NCBI RefSeq assembly: GCF_003027925.1
Contig: NZ_PYPS01000046.1
Coordinates: 1-57,479, forward strand
From: Micromonospora sp. RP3T
GTDB taxonomy: Bacteria > Actinomycetota > Actinomycetes > Mycobacteriales > Micromonosporaceae
Reading direction: 5' to 3'
DNA length: 57,479 nt
In this document: positions 40,549 to 48,820 of the stretch, one piece after another
How positions within the stretch are numbered: position 1 is the first letter of the stretch
How the letters are laid out: each line of letters starts with the position of its first letter
Translations under genes and position numbers: made by a program
Notes under the pieces: model-generated
Databases searched by the model: none
Told to the model about the DNA's origin: nothing
Seen by the model: only the letters and a program-made list of their open reading frames with translations

Positions 40549-43107
40549 ATGGAGCGCGTGCTGGAGCTACGGGTGCACGGGGTGTCCAACACCCCGCCGG
40601 ATCAACTGCTGGGCCTCGACCCCGGACCGGGTGGGGACGGCCCCCAACCGGAGCTGGTCGCCGGCGGACAGGTGACCGGTTTCTACCGTTCCACCCGGGC
40701 CGCCCGGGACGATCCGATCAGCGTCGAGGCGTACAGCTGGGGGAAGTTGACCTCCGGCGCGCGGACCCGGCGGGACATCGAACGCGCGCTCTGGACGCTG
40801 CTGCTGCCCTTCGCGCTGGCGAACGTCGCGCTGCACGCCCGGGCCGGCATCCCGGCGGACCCGGACCGGGAGCGGTGGGCCAGCCGCTCCGGCATCACCG
40901 CCTGGCTCATCCGGCTGTTCTGCCTCAGCCTGACCTGCACCCTGGTCATCGCCGTGACCGGGATCGGCGTCGACCTCATCGGCTGGCAGTGCGTGGGCCG
41001 GGATTGCCTGGGCCAGCTCCCCGGACCGTGGGAGTTCCTCGGCAACGCCTGGTGGCGCCGGGACACCCGGGCGCTGGCCCTCGGGCTGCTGCTGCCGCTG
41101 CTCGCGCTGGGCGCGATCGGGCTGGTCGCCTGGCGCACCTACCAGTACGAGGCGGAGATGCCGGCCGAGCCCCGCGCCCGCCCGGACCGGGCCGAGCCGC
41201 CGGAACCGCTGGAGAACCCGTTGCAGGACCCGACGTTCTGGAACGGGGAGGGGCAACTGCGGCGTGCCGCGGTGCTGCACCTGTGCACCGGGGCGGTGAC
41301 CGCCGCCGCCGTGCCGGTCGCCGCGGTGCTGCTGATGGACCCGCCACGCGGGCTGCGGGCCGCGGTCGCCTGGCCGACAGTGGTGCTGTTCGTCGCCGTG
41401 GTCACGATCGCCGTGGTCGCGGTCGGTCGCCCCTGGCTGACCCGTCGCCAGGGCGCCACCCCACTCGGCCGGTGGAGCATCACGGTGGCGGTGCTCACCG
41501 CGCTCGGGCTGGTCGGCACATTCGTCCTCCTGCTGCTCCCGGACGGCCCGGCCGGCCGGCCACTGGCGACGTACCGGCCACCGGTCGGCTGCCCGGCGGT
41601 CCCGGACCTCGCCGGCTGCCGCGCCGCCCGCCCGTTGCCCGGCTACGAGACCGCGCTCGCCTGGCTCGTCACCTACCAGGTGCTGCTCCTGGTGGCCATC
41701 GGCGCGGCGAACCGCTCCGGCCGGCGGGCCCTGGCCGGGCCGGCCGCCGCCGCCGTGCTGCTGCCGCTCGGGGTGACCTGGATCGAGCGCGGCCTGCCCG
41801 GCCTGCCGGCCGCGCCGGCCGGGCTGCACACCTGGATGCTCGTCGGCCCGGCCATCGCGACGGCCATCGCCGGGCTGCTCATGCCGCGCCTGCGGCCCGC
41901 CGTGCCGACCCAGCCGCTCGGCGCGTACACCGGGCTCGCCTGGCACGGCTGCGCGCCGGCCGTCATCGCCGGATTCGGCTGGATGATGGCGGTCGCGTAC
42001 TGCGCCGGACTGCTCTACTGGGTCAGTGAGCGGCTCGACGGCCCGGTCGACCCCGCCGGCCCCGGGCGCGTGGTGCCGCCACTCGCCGTCTTCTGGGCCG
42101 GCCTGGCCTGCGTCATCGGGCTGGTCCTCCTGCTCGGGCTGCTGGTCCGCGCCACGTACCTGCTGCACCGGCTGCGCCGCGCCGAGTACGCGCGACTGAC
42201 CTCCGCCGACGGCCTCTCCGCGCACGACCTGCGCCGCTGCCGCGACGTCAGCACCTACCGGGCGCTGCACCGCCTGGTGGGCGAGCACGCGCTCCGGTTG
42301 ATCGGCTGGTTCGCGGCCGGGGCCGCGCTCCTGATCATCCTGTGCTGCACCGCCGCGCTCTCCGGCCACCGGCCCAGCCCGCTGTCCCCGGTCGGGTGGC
42401 AGACCGCGATCCACTGGGCCGCCGAACTCGGCGACGCGGTGCTCGGCTGGCTGCCGGTGGTGACGAGCGCGCTCGGGCTGATGGTCTACCGCACCGACTC
42501 GGTCCGCCGCTCGGTCGGCGTGGTCTGGGACGTGTGCACGTTCTGGCCGCGGGCCGCACACCCGCTCGCCCCGCCCAGCTACGCCGAACGCGCCGTACCG
42601 GAACTCCAGACCCGGGTCGCCGGGCTGCTGGCGCTGCCGCCCCACCACCCGGACCGGATGGACGGCGTGATCCTCTCCGGGCACAGCCAGGGCACCGTCA
42701 TCTGTGCCGCGGTGCTGCTGCAGCTGCCCCGCCGGTGGCGGCGGCGGACCTGGTTCTTCTCCTACGGCTGCCAGCTCACCCGGCTCTACGGCCGGATCTT
42801 CCCGTCCTACTTCGGGCCGGAGCGGCTGCGCACGCTGGCCCGGGCGGTCACCTGGCCCGGCGGCCACGTCGCCTGGACGAACTTCTGGCGGGACACCGAC
42901 CCGCTCGGCTGGCAGGTCAGCGCCGGGCAGCGGGACGTGGCGGTGGCCGACCCGGAGGCGCTGCACCCGACCGGCGGCGAGGTGGCCGACCCGCCGATCC
43001 GCAGCCACAGCGGCTACCCGGAGGCGGTCGAGTTCGCCCGTGAACGAGCCGTGGTGGCCCGCCTGCTGCGCCGGAGCGTGCCCTCACCCCGGCCCGGCGT
43101 CGGCTGA
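40549..43107 (+). CDS. Polytopic membrane protein with alpha/beta-hydrolase motifs
   Basis: An 852-residue protein. The first ~75 residues carry VLELRVHGVSNTPPDQLL, resembling the first strand and His-Gly oxyanion region of alpha/beta hydrolases. Roughly ten membrane helices follow (for example LFCLSLTCTLVIAVTGIGVDLIG, ALALGLLLPLLALGAIGLVAW, FWAGLACVIGLVLLLGLLV). The C-terminal ~170 residues contain the nucleophile elbow GVILSGHSQGTV (Ser713), then FWRDTDPLGW (Asp782/784) and IRSHSGYPE (His820), which would complete a catalytic triad. Thus the hydrolase fold appears split around a membrane domain. Similar proteins occur in actinomycetes as uncharacterised membrane proteins. The substrate may be a lipid, but this is inference. 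Confidence 0.78.
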   Translation: MERVLELRVHGVSNTPPDQLLGLDPGPGGDGPQPELVAGGQVTGFYRSTRAARDDPISVEAYSWGKLTSGARTRRDIERALWTLLLPFALANVALHARAGIPADPDRERWASRSGITAWLIRLFCLSLTCTLVIAVTGIGVDLIGWQCVGRDCLGQLPGPWEFLGNAWWRRDTRALALGLLLPLLALGAIGLVAWRTYQYEAEMPAEPRARPDRAEPPEPLENPLQDPTFWNGEGQLRRAAVLHLCTGAVTAAAVPVAAVLLMDPPRGLRAAVAWPTVVLFVAVVTIAVVAVGRPWLTRRQGATPLGRWSITVAVLTALGLVGTFVLLLLPDGPAGRPLATYRPPVGCPAVPDLAGCRAARPLPGYETALAWLVTYQVLLLVAIGAANRSGRRALAGPAAAAVLLPLGVTWIERGLPGLPAAPAGLHTWMLVGPAIATAIAGLLMPRLRPAVPTQPLGAYTGLAWHGCAPAVIAGFGWMMAVAYCAGLLYWVSERLDGPVDPAGPGRVVPPLAVFWAGLACVIGLVLLLGLLVRATYLLHRLRRAEYARLTSADGLSAHDLRRCRDVSTYRALHRLVGEHALRLIGWFAAGAALLIILCCTAALSGHRPSPLSPVGWQTAIHWAAELGDAVLGWLPVVTSALGLMVYRTDSVRRSVGVVWDVCTFWPRAAHPLAPPSYAERAVPELQTRVAGLLALPPHHPDRMDGVILSGHSQGTVICAAVLLQLPRRWRRRTWFFSYGCQLTRLYGRIFPSYFGPERLRTLARAVTWPGGHVAWTNFWRDTDPLGWQVSAGQRDVAVADPEALHPTGGEVADPPIRSHSGYPEAVEFARERAVVARLLRRSVPSPRPGVG

Positions 43108-43170
43108 CCCCACGGCCCGCCGTCGTCACCCCGGTCGTCGTCGCCGAACCGGCGTCATCGGTCGGTGGCG

Positions 43171-43269
43171 CCGCGCCGGTCCGCGCCGGTCCGCGCCGGT
43201 CCGCGCCGGGTGATGCCCGGTGGTTCCGGGTGGTGCCGGGTGGTGCCGGGTGGTGCCGGGTGGTGCCGT
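43171..43269. repeat. Two adjacent 10-bp tandem repeat arrays
   Basis: CCGCGCCGGT is repeated four times (43171-43210, the last copy ending in G), followed after a short transition by five copies of TGGTGCCGGG with small variations (43221-43269). Both have an exact 10-bp period. They fill the gap between the convergent membrane-protein and kinase genes and enter the last bases before the kinase stop. Confidence 0.85.
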
Positions 43270-43916
43270 CACGCCGGCGGCGGCTCGGCCAGCCGGACCA
43301 CCAGGTCGGCGTGCCCGGCCGTGCCGGCGACCAGGCGGGCGTTCTCCTCGTCGCTGCCGAGCGCCCAGGCGCGGGCCTGCTCCGCGGACTTGCCGTACGT
43401 CTGGTGCCGGGCGGTGAGGCGGCGCAGCCGCAACTCGGCGTCCAGGTCGAGGAACCAGGCCTGGTGCAGCAGCGACCGCACCTCCTCCCACGGGTCGTCC
43501 CGCAGCAGCAGGTAGTTGCCCTCGGTGACCACCAGCCGCACCTCGGGCGGCACCTCGATCGCCCCGGCGACCGGCTCCTCCAGGTCGCGGCGGAACTCCG
43601 GCGCCCACACCGAGGTCGGCTCCAGCCGCCGCAACCGGCGCAGCGTGGCGACGAAGCCGTTGACGTCGAACGTGTCCGGCGCGCCCTTGCGTGCCGCCCG
43701 GCCCAGCCGGCGCAACGCCGACCCGGCCAGGTGGAAGCCGTCCATCGGCACCAGCCGGGCCGCCGGGCCCACCTCGGCGACGATCCGTTCCGCCAGCGTG
43801 GACTTGCCCACGCCGGGCGCGCCGGCGATGCCGAGCAGTTGCCGCGGGCCGTCCCCGGCGAGCGTCCGCGCCCGGGCGACCAGCTCGGCCAACGGCAACA
43901 CCTGGGCCGGCGGCAT
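43269..43916 (-). CDS. P-loop nucleoside/nucleotide kinase family protein
   Basis: A 215-residue kinase, MPPAQVLPLAELVARA, with Walker A GAPGVGKS (32-39), PMDGFHL (Walker-B-like Asp of the uridine kinase/YggC branch) and VVTEGNYLLL. RRLTARHQTYGKS is the lid region. It belongs to the uridine kinase/phosphoribulokinase-like superfamily, in which members phosphorylate nucleosides, fructose or pantothenate; the substrate here is unknown. The ATG overlaps the stop of the SIMPL gene by one base, so it is the last gene of the tyrA operon. Confidence 0.87.
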   Translation of the reverse strand: MPPAQVLPLAELVARARTLAGDGPRQLLGIAGAPGVGKSTLAERIVAEVGPAARLVPMDGFHLAGSALRRLGRAARKGAPDTFDVNGFVATLRRLRRLEPTSVWAPEFRRDLEEPVAGAIEVPPEVRLVVTEGNYLLLRDDPWEEVRSLLHQAWFLDLDAELRLRRLTARHQTYGKSAEQARAWALGSDEENARLVAGTAGHADLVVRLAEPPPA

Positions 43917-44557
43917 CAGCCGAGCACCGGGTCGCTGATGGTGAACCGCGCCTCGACCGCCGCGTGCACCGGCTGCGGCGCGGGATCCAGCTCCAGCTCC
44001 GGCACGGACTCGCCGGACCGGGCGTACGCCGCCTTGGCCAGCATCGGCGGAGCCGCGGTCAGGCCGGTGTCGGCCAACTCCCGCAGCGCGGTGACCCGGG
44101 CACCGAGCGCCTCCGCGTACTCCCGGGCCCGGGCCAGCGCGTCCGCGATCGCGGCGTGTCGCACCTCCCGGTACGCCGGGCTGTCCGGCCGCAGCGACCA
44201 CACCGGACCGGCCACCTCGACCTGCTCGTGGTCGGCCAGGCGGAGCATCAGCTCACCGAGCGCGCTGAAGTCGGTGACGGTGACCGTGGTGCTCACACTG
44301 CCCTGGTAGGCCACCACCCGGTCGCCCGAGCGCCTGGTCACCGGCCAGACGTTGACCTGACCGGTCTCCCGCCGCGCCACCGTCGGCCCGGCGGCGTCGA
44401 GCAGCGCCCGCACCGCGGCGGCCCGCTCGGCCAGCCGGGTCAGCGTGGTCTCCCGGTCGCGGTCCCGCACCGCCGCCGTCACCGTGAACCGGGCCAACTC
44501 GGGAGCGACCTCCCGGTACGCCTCGCCGCGTACCGCCACGACCGGTGCGTCCGCCAT
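43916..44557 (-). CDS. SIMPL domain (DUF541) protein
   Basis: A 213-residue protein, MADAPVVAVRGEAYREVAPE, containing the SIMPL/DUF541 signature: VAPELARFTVTAAVRDRDRETTL at the start, YQGSVSTTVTVTDFSALGELM mid-protein and DALARAREYAEALGARV near 140. It lacks the signal peptide often seen in this family, so it may be cytoplasmic. The function of SIMPL proteins is largely unknown; one mammalian member binds a signalling kinase. It starts 5 bp after the tyrA stop and ends overlapping the kinase start. Confidence 0.88.
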   Translation of the reverse strand: MADAPVVAVRGEAYREVAPELARFTVTAAVRDRDRETTLTRLAERAAAVRALLDAAGPTVARRETGQVNVWPVTRRSGDRVVAYQGSVSTTVTVTDFSALGELMLRLADHEQVEVAGPVWSLRPDSPAYREVRHAAIADALARAREYAEALGARVTALRELADTGLTAAPPMLAKAAYARSGESVPELELDPAPQPVHAAVEARFTISDPVLG

Positions 44558-44562
44558 GCCGC

Positions 44563-45588
44563 TCAGCCTAACGGCGGGGTGGTCGGCAGGTGCGCGGTGT
44601 ACCGGACCGCGCCGGCCGTCACCCGGCACCCGGTCAGGTGACCGCCCGCCGCGCCCAACTCCCGCAGGTAGGCCAGCTCGCCGGCGTGGTCCGCCGTGGC
44701 CGGGAACTCCCGGTGGTGCGTGCCGAACTCCCGGCCGCGCAGCGCGGCACGCGCCGCCCGCCCCTCGGCCAGCCGGCCGGCCAGCGCCTCGGCGTCCCCG
44801 GCCCGCAGCGCGGCTGTCAACGCGGTCAGGAAGTCACCGACGCCGGTCAGCTCGGCGAGCACCCGGTCCCGGTTACCGAGCAGCATGTTCGCGGTCCGCT
44901 CGGGCGGCCCCCCGGCGACCCGGGTGCCGTCGGAGAAGCTGCCGGCGGCCAGCGCCAGCACCGCGTCGCGCAGCGCCGAGCGTTGCACCGTGCCGGCCAG
45001 CGCGCCGGCGAGCACGTGCGGCACGTGCGAGGCGAGCGCGGCGGCGGCGTCGTGCTCCGGCGCGGACATCGGCACCACCCGGGCGTGGAAGACGTCGACG
45101 AGGAGCGCGGCCAGCCGCCGGAACGCGGTCAGCCCGGTGGGCCCCGGGCAGAGCACCCAGGCCGCGCCGTCGAGCAGGTCCGGGCCGGCCGCGCCGAGCC
45201 CGGCCCGGTCCGCGCCGGCCATCGGGTGCCCCGGCACGAACCGGTGCCCGAGCCCCTGCGCGGTCGCGGCGGTGGCCACCTCCGCCTTGACGCTGCCCAC
45301 GTCCGTGAGCACGCACCGGTCGTCGGTGGCGGCGGCCACCCGGGCCAGCGTGGTGGGCAGCGTGGGCAGCGGGCCGCAGACGAACACCACGTCCCGGCCG
45401 GCCACCGCCTCCTCGACGGTGTCGGCGACCGCGACGCCCCGCTCGCGTAGCTGCCCCCGGACGGCCGGATCCGGGTCCCAGCCGGTGACGCCGAGCCCGG
45501 TGTCGCGGAGCCGGAGCAGGATCGAGCCGCCGATCAGCCCGGTGCCGACCACCGCCGCGCGTGCCAGCCCGCCCGCCTCGCCCACCAT
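44563..45588 (-). CDS. tyrA: Prephenate dehydrogenase
   Basis: A 341-residue NAD(P)-dependent enzyme starting MVGEAGGLARAAVVGTGLIGG. The Rossmann motif GTGLIGG is at 15-21. HPMAGADRAG holds the catalytic-site histidine of prephenate/arogenate dehydrogenases, and EHDAAAALASHVPHVLAGAL is the usual helical dimerisation region. The enzyme oxidises prephenate (or arogenate) in tyrosine synthesis. No ACT domain is evident. It heads a three-gene minus-strand operon with the SIMPL protein and P-loop kinase. The dispersed repeat copy C lies between it and dapC. Confidence 0.93.
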   Translation of the reverse strand: MVGEAGGLARAAVVGTGLIGGSILLRLRDTGLGVTGWDPDPAVRGQLRERGVAVADTVEEAVAGRDVVFVCGPLPTLPTTLARVAAATDDRCVLTDVGSVKAEVATAATAQGLGHRFVPGHPMAGADRAGLGAAGPDLLDGAAWVLCPGPTGLTAFRRLAALLVDVFHARVVPMSAPEHDAAAALASHVPHVLAGALAGTVQRSALRDAVLALAAGSFSDGTRVAGGPPERTANMLLGNRDRVLAELTGVGDFLTALTAALRAGDAEALAGRLAEGRAARAALRGREFGTHHREFPATADHAGELAYLRELGAAGGHLTGCRVTAGAVRYTAHLPTTPPLG

Positions 45589-45689
45589 CGGTGCACCTCG
45601 GGTCCGCGTCGTCGGCGGAGCCCGGGTGGCCCCGCGGGAAGTCCCGCCGAGGATATCGCCAGGCACGCCGGCGGGGCGCTCGGTGTCAG

Positions 45690-45760
45690 GCGGGCCCCCG
45701 CCCAACGGAAACGTTGGGCGGGGGCCCCGCCTCTACCGGAAGCGTTAAGCGGGGGCCCCG
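45690..45760. repeat. Dispersed GGGGCCCC repeat, copy C
   Basis: Read on the minus strand, this element has AAGGCGGGGCCCCCGCTTAA, a short variable centre and AGGCGGGGCCCCCG, followed by an extra arm that pairs with its other flank around CCCAACG/CGTTGGG. It matches copies at 11126 and 52462. The TAA inside its GCTTAACGC segment is the stop codon of dapC, and the GGGGCCCC core codes the last residues of DapC (GGAPA). Confidence 0.8.
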
Positions 45761-46863
45761 CCTTCCAAGCGGCCGGCTACGGCGTCGATGTGTGGGTCGG
45801 ACTCGGTGAGGGCCACCCGGACGTGTCGGGCGCCGGCCGGGCCGTAGAAGACGCCGGCGGCCACCAGGATGCCCCGTCGGGCCAACCAGTCGACCGTGTC
45901 CCAGCAGTCCTCGTCGCGGGTCAGCCAGAGGTAGAGCCCGGCCTCGGAGTGCTCGACCGTGAAGCCGGCGCCGGTGAACGCGGCCCGCAGCTTCTCCCGC
46001 CGCACCCGGTAGCGCTCCCGCTGGGCGTCGGCGTGCGCCTGGTCGCCGAGCGCGGCCACCATGGCGGCCTGCACCGGTGCCGGCACGATCATCCCGGCGT
46101 GCTTGCGCACCTTGAGCAGCTCGGCCACCAGCGTCGGGTCACCGGCCACGAAGCCGGCCCGGTAGCCGGCCAGGTTGGAGCGCTTGGAGAGCGAGTGCAC
46201 CGCCAGCACGCCCGTGTAGTCCCCGCCGCACACCTGCGGGGACAGCACCGAGACGGGCTCGGCGTCCCAGCCCAGCGGCAGGTAGCACTCGTCGCTGGCG
46301 ACCACCGCGCCGCGCTCCCGGGCCCACTCGACCACCTTGCGCAGGTGAGCGGCGGGCAGCACCCGCCCGGTCGGGTTGCCCGGCGAGTTCACCCAGACCA
46401 GGCGGACCCGGGGGTCCGGGCCGAGCGCGGTCAACGAGTCGCTGCGCACCGTCGTGGCGCCCGCCAGCCGGGCCCCGTCCTCGTACGTCGGGTACGCGAC
46501 GGTCGGCACCACGACCACGTCACCGGGGCCGAGCCCGAGCAGCGTCGGCAGCCAGGCCACCAGCTCCTTCGAGCCGATGGTCGGCAACACACCCAACCCG
46601 TCGACGCCCGCGCCGCAGGCTCGGGCCACCCAGGCCGCGATCGCGTCCCGCAGGGCGGGCGTGCCCGCGGTCAGCGGGTAGCCGGGCGCGTCCGACGCGT
46701 CGGCCAGCGCCTGCCGGATCAGCGGTGGCACCGGGTCGACAGGCGTACCCATGGAGAGGTTGATGAGACCGTCCGGGTGCGCCGCGGCCGTGGCGGCCGC
46801 GGCGTCCAGCGTGTCCCAGGTGAACTCGGGCAGCCGTGCCGAAACCGGCGCGGACCGGCTCAG
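45745..46863 (-). CDS. dapC: Succinyldiaminopimelate aminotransferase
   Basis: A PLP-dependent class I aminotransferase of about 372 residues. LINLSMGTPVDPVPPLIRQAL is the N-terminal block, VNSPGNPTGRVL the classic NPTG, SDECYLPLGW the Asp/Tyr pair, and HSLSKRSNLAGYRAGF carries the PLP lysine (SLSKRSN). It converts N-succinyl-2-amino-6-oxopimelate to N-succinyl-LL-diaminopimelate, linking dapD and dapE. No ATG, GTG or TTG lies at the N-terminus. The best start is a CTG (46863, coding SRSAPVSARLPEF) that overlaps the fdxA stop as CTGA. The last codons and stop lie in the dispersed repeat. The fdxA-dapC pairing is conserved in mycobacteria. Confidence 0.92.
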   Translation of the reverse strand: MSRSAPVSARLPEFTWDTLDAAAATAAAHPDGLINLSMGTPVDPVPPLIRQALADASDAPGYPLTAGTPALRDAIAAWVARACGAGVDGLGVLPTIGSKELVAWLPTLLGLGPGDVVVVPTVAYPTYEDGARLAGATTVRSDSLTALGPDPRVRLVWVNSPGNPTGRVLPAAHLRKVVEWARERGAVVASDECYLPLGWDAEPVSVLSPQVCGGDYTGVLAVHSLSKRSNLAGYRAGFVAGDPTLVAELLKVRKHAGMIVPAPVQAAMVAALGDQAHADAQRERYRVRREKLRAAFTGAGFTVEHSEAGLYLWLTRDEDCWDTVDWLARRGILVAAGVFYGPAGARHVRVALTESDPHIDAVAGRLEGGAPA

Positions 46864-47186
46864 TGGTCCTCGCCGCGCGGCGGCTGCGCGGCGACGAAGG
46901 TGGCGTCCTTCTCCACCTTGCCGATCTTGGAGGCGCCCCCGGGCGAACCCAGGTCCTCGAAGAACTCGTAGTTCGCGCCGGTGTAGTCCTTCCACTGCTC
47001 CGGCACGTCGTCCTCGTAGAAGATCGCTTCCACCGGGCAGACCGGCTCGCAGGCCCCACAGTCGACGCACTCGTCGGGGTGGATGTAGAGCATCCGATTG
47101 CCCTCGTAGATGCAGTCGACCGGGCACTCCTCGATGCATGCCTTGTCGAGCACATCCACGCACGGCTCGGCGATGATGTAGGTCAC
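46860..47186 (-). CDS. fdxA: Seven-iron ferredoxin FdxA
   Basis: A 108-residue ferredoxin starting at a GTG (MTYIIAEPCVDVLDKACIEE). Cysteines 9, 17, 21, 25, 40, 43, 46 and 50 give the pattern for one [3Fe-4S] and one [4Fe-4S] cluster (CVDVLDKACIEECPVDC and CVDCGACEPVC). The C-terminal extension (EQWKDYTGANYEFFEDLGSPGGASKIGKVEKD) is typical of actinobacterial FdxA. It serves as a low-potential electron carrier, for example for cytochromes P450. It precedes dapC with a 4-bp overlap. Confidence 0.95.
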   Translation of the reverse strand: MTYIIAEPCVDVLDKACIEECPVDCIYEGNRMLYIHPDECVDCGACEPVCPVEAIFYEDDVPEQWKDYTGANYEFFEDLGSPGGASKIGKVEKDATFVAAQPPRGEDH

Positions 47187-47265
47187 CGGTCTTCTCCTCC
47201 GCAAGACTCGTCGCGATCATCCGCAACGGTAAGAGCCTAGTATCTCGCCGGGGAGGAGGTCGATC

Positions 47266-48267
47266 GTGCTCCGACAGCAGGATGTGGGACACCGGATCGT
47301 GGTCCGCCGGATCGTGGGGATCCGGGAGGGCCGGCCGCTGTTCTCCGACGCGCTCGGCGAGCTGGTCGAGCTGACTGAGACGCACATTACGCTGGTCACG
47401 GCCGGTGGCCCGCTCCGCGTGCCGGTCGGTGAGGTGCACCGGGCGAAGCGGGTGCCACCGGCTCGCCGGCCGACCGCCGCCGCCGTGGTCGACCTGGAAA
47501 GCGCAAGCGATGAGGCGTGGCCGGCCCCGGTTCGCGGCCGGCTCGGCGACTGGCGGCTGCGTTCCGCGGCCGGTTGGACCGGCCGGGCGAACAGCGCGCT
47601 CCCGATCGGCGACCCCGACCGGCCGCTGCCGGCGGCGCTGGACGCGGTGCAGCGCTGGTACGCCGACCTCGGCCAGCCGGCCCTGGTGAACACGCCGCTG
47701 CCGCTGGCCGCCCCGGTCGGCGCGGAACTCGACGCGCGCGGCTGGACGGCCCGCCCGCCGGTGCTGGTCCAGACCGTGCCGCTCACCACCCTGACCGCCC
47801 CGCCGCCCGGGTCGACGCCGGACGCGACCGCGCCGGAGCGGACCGATCCGCCGCCCACCGCCGACCTGCCGCCGGTGGCGCTGGCCGTCGCGCCCACCGA
47901 CGACTGGCTGGCGATCGCCGCCGACCGCAAGGGCGGGCTCCCGGAGGCCGCGCGGCACGTGCTCACCGCCGTGGACCGGATCCGCTTCGCCGAGCTACGG
48001 GTCGACGGCCGACTGCTCGCGGTGGGGCGCGGCACCGTCACCGGTGGGGGGCGGTGGCTCGGGGTGAGCCTGCTCGAAGTGCTGCCGGAGGCCCGCCGGC
48101 GCGGGTACGCCGCCGCGGTCGTCCGCGCACTGGCCGGCTGGGCCGCGGCCGAGGGGGCCACCCGGGCGTTCCTCCAGGTCGAGCAGCGCAACGTCGGCGC
48201 GGTGGCGCTCTACCACCGGCTCGGCTTCACCACCCACCACACCTACCTGACCCGGGTGGCACCCTGA
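47266..48267 (+). CDS. GNAT family N-acetyltransferase
   Basis: A 333-residue protein with a GTG start. The N-terminal ~60 residues form a small beta-rich unit (VGHRIVVRRIVGIREGRPLFSDALGELVELTETHITL) that resembles the SH3-like start of some actinobacterial GNATs. The C-terminal GNAT domain has LGVSLLEVLPEARRRGYAAAVVRALAGWAA (acetyl-CoA pyrophosphate loop RRRGYA) and LQVEQRNVGAVALYHRLGF. A Pro-rich linker lies near 180-205. The acceptor is unknown. It is divergent from fdxA with a 79-bp gap. Confidence 0.88.
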   Translation: MLRQQDVGHRIVVRRIVGIREGRPLFSDALGELVELTETHITLVTAGGPLRVPVGEVHRAKRVPPARRPTAAAVVDLESASDEAWPAPVRGRLGDWRLRSAAGWTGRANSALPIGDPDRPLPAALDAVQRWYADLGQPALVNTPLPLAAPVGAELDARGWTARPPVLVQTVPLTTLTAPPPGSTPDATAPERTDPPPTADLPPVALAVAPTDDWLAIAADRKGGLPEAARHVLTAVDRIRFAELRVDGRLLAVGRGTVTGGGRWLGVSLLEVLPEARRRGYAAAVVRALAGWAAAEGATRAFLQVEQRNVGAVALYHRLGFTTHHTYLTRVAP

Positions 48268-48269
48268 CG

Positions 48270-48734
48270 TCAGCGGCGGACGATCCGGCGGGGCCGGGAC
48301 GCCTTCAGCTCGGCGTACCGCTTGAGCTGGCGGGAGCGGAAGTCACGGCCCAGCGCGGTGAGCGTCAGGTAGCCGACCAGCACCCCGGCCGCGGTGGCCG
48401 CGAGGTAGAGCCAGATCTGGGCGAAGAACAGGCCGGCGCCCCCGCCGAACGGGTTCTCCCCGACCAGCAGCGGGCCGACGAAGACGGTCAGCGCCAGCGC
48501 CGCCACCACCGTGACGGCCAGGTCACCGGCCCAGTGCCCGACCGGCCGGTCGGCGCCCCAGCGGAACGACACGCCGGCCAGGACCAGACCGATCGCCAGG
48601 AACATCACCAGCGAGACCCGGCTGGTGGCGGTGTCGTCGTCCGGGAAGGCGAACTTGATGACCAGCCGCGCCACCACGTTGACCGCGAACAACGCGGCCG
48701 TCAGCACCCCGACCGCACGCCACCGCTGACCCAT
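48270..48734 (-). CDS. Four-helix membrane protein of unknown function
   Basis: A 154-residue protein, MGQRWRAVGVLTAALFAVNV, with about four membrane helices (10-30, 40-58, 68-88 and 105-127) and a basic cytoplasmic tail, RDFRSRQLKRYAELKASRPR. No family name can be given. It ends 2 bp from the convergent GNAT gene, so the two share a terminator region of essentially no length. Confidence 0.7.
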   Translation of the reverse strand: MGQRWRAVGVLTAALFAVNVVARLVIKFAFPDDDTATSRVSLVMFLAIGLVLAGVSFRWGADRPVGHWAGDLAVTVVAALALTVFVGPLLVGENPFGGGAGLFFAQIWLYLAATAAGVLVGYLTLTALGRDFRSRQLKRYAELKASRPRRIVRR

Positions 48735-48820
48735 CGCACGCCTCCCGCACGTACCGCCCGCCCCGGCGGCGAGCCTCTGGCAGGAATGTCTACCACCGCC
48801 GCCGGTGCCGCGTCAGCACC

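Noticed and set aside
43171..43269. Possible CRISPR array
   Set aside because: The repeat unit is only 10 bp with no spacers and no cas genes nearby; these are simple tandem repeats.
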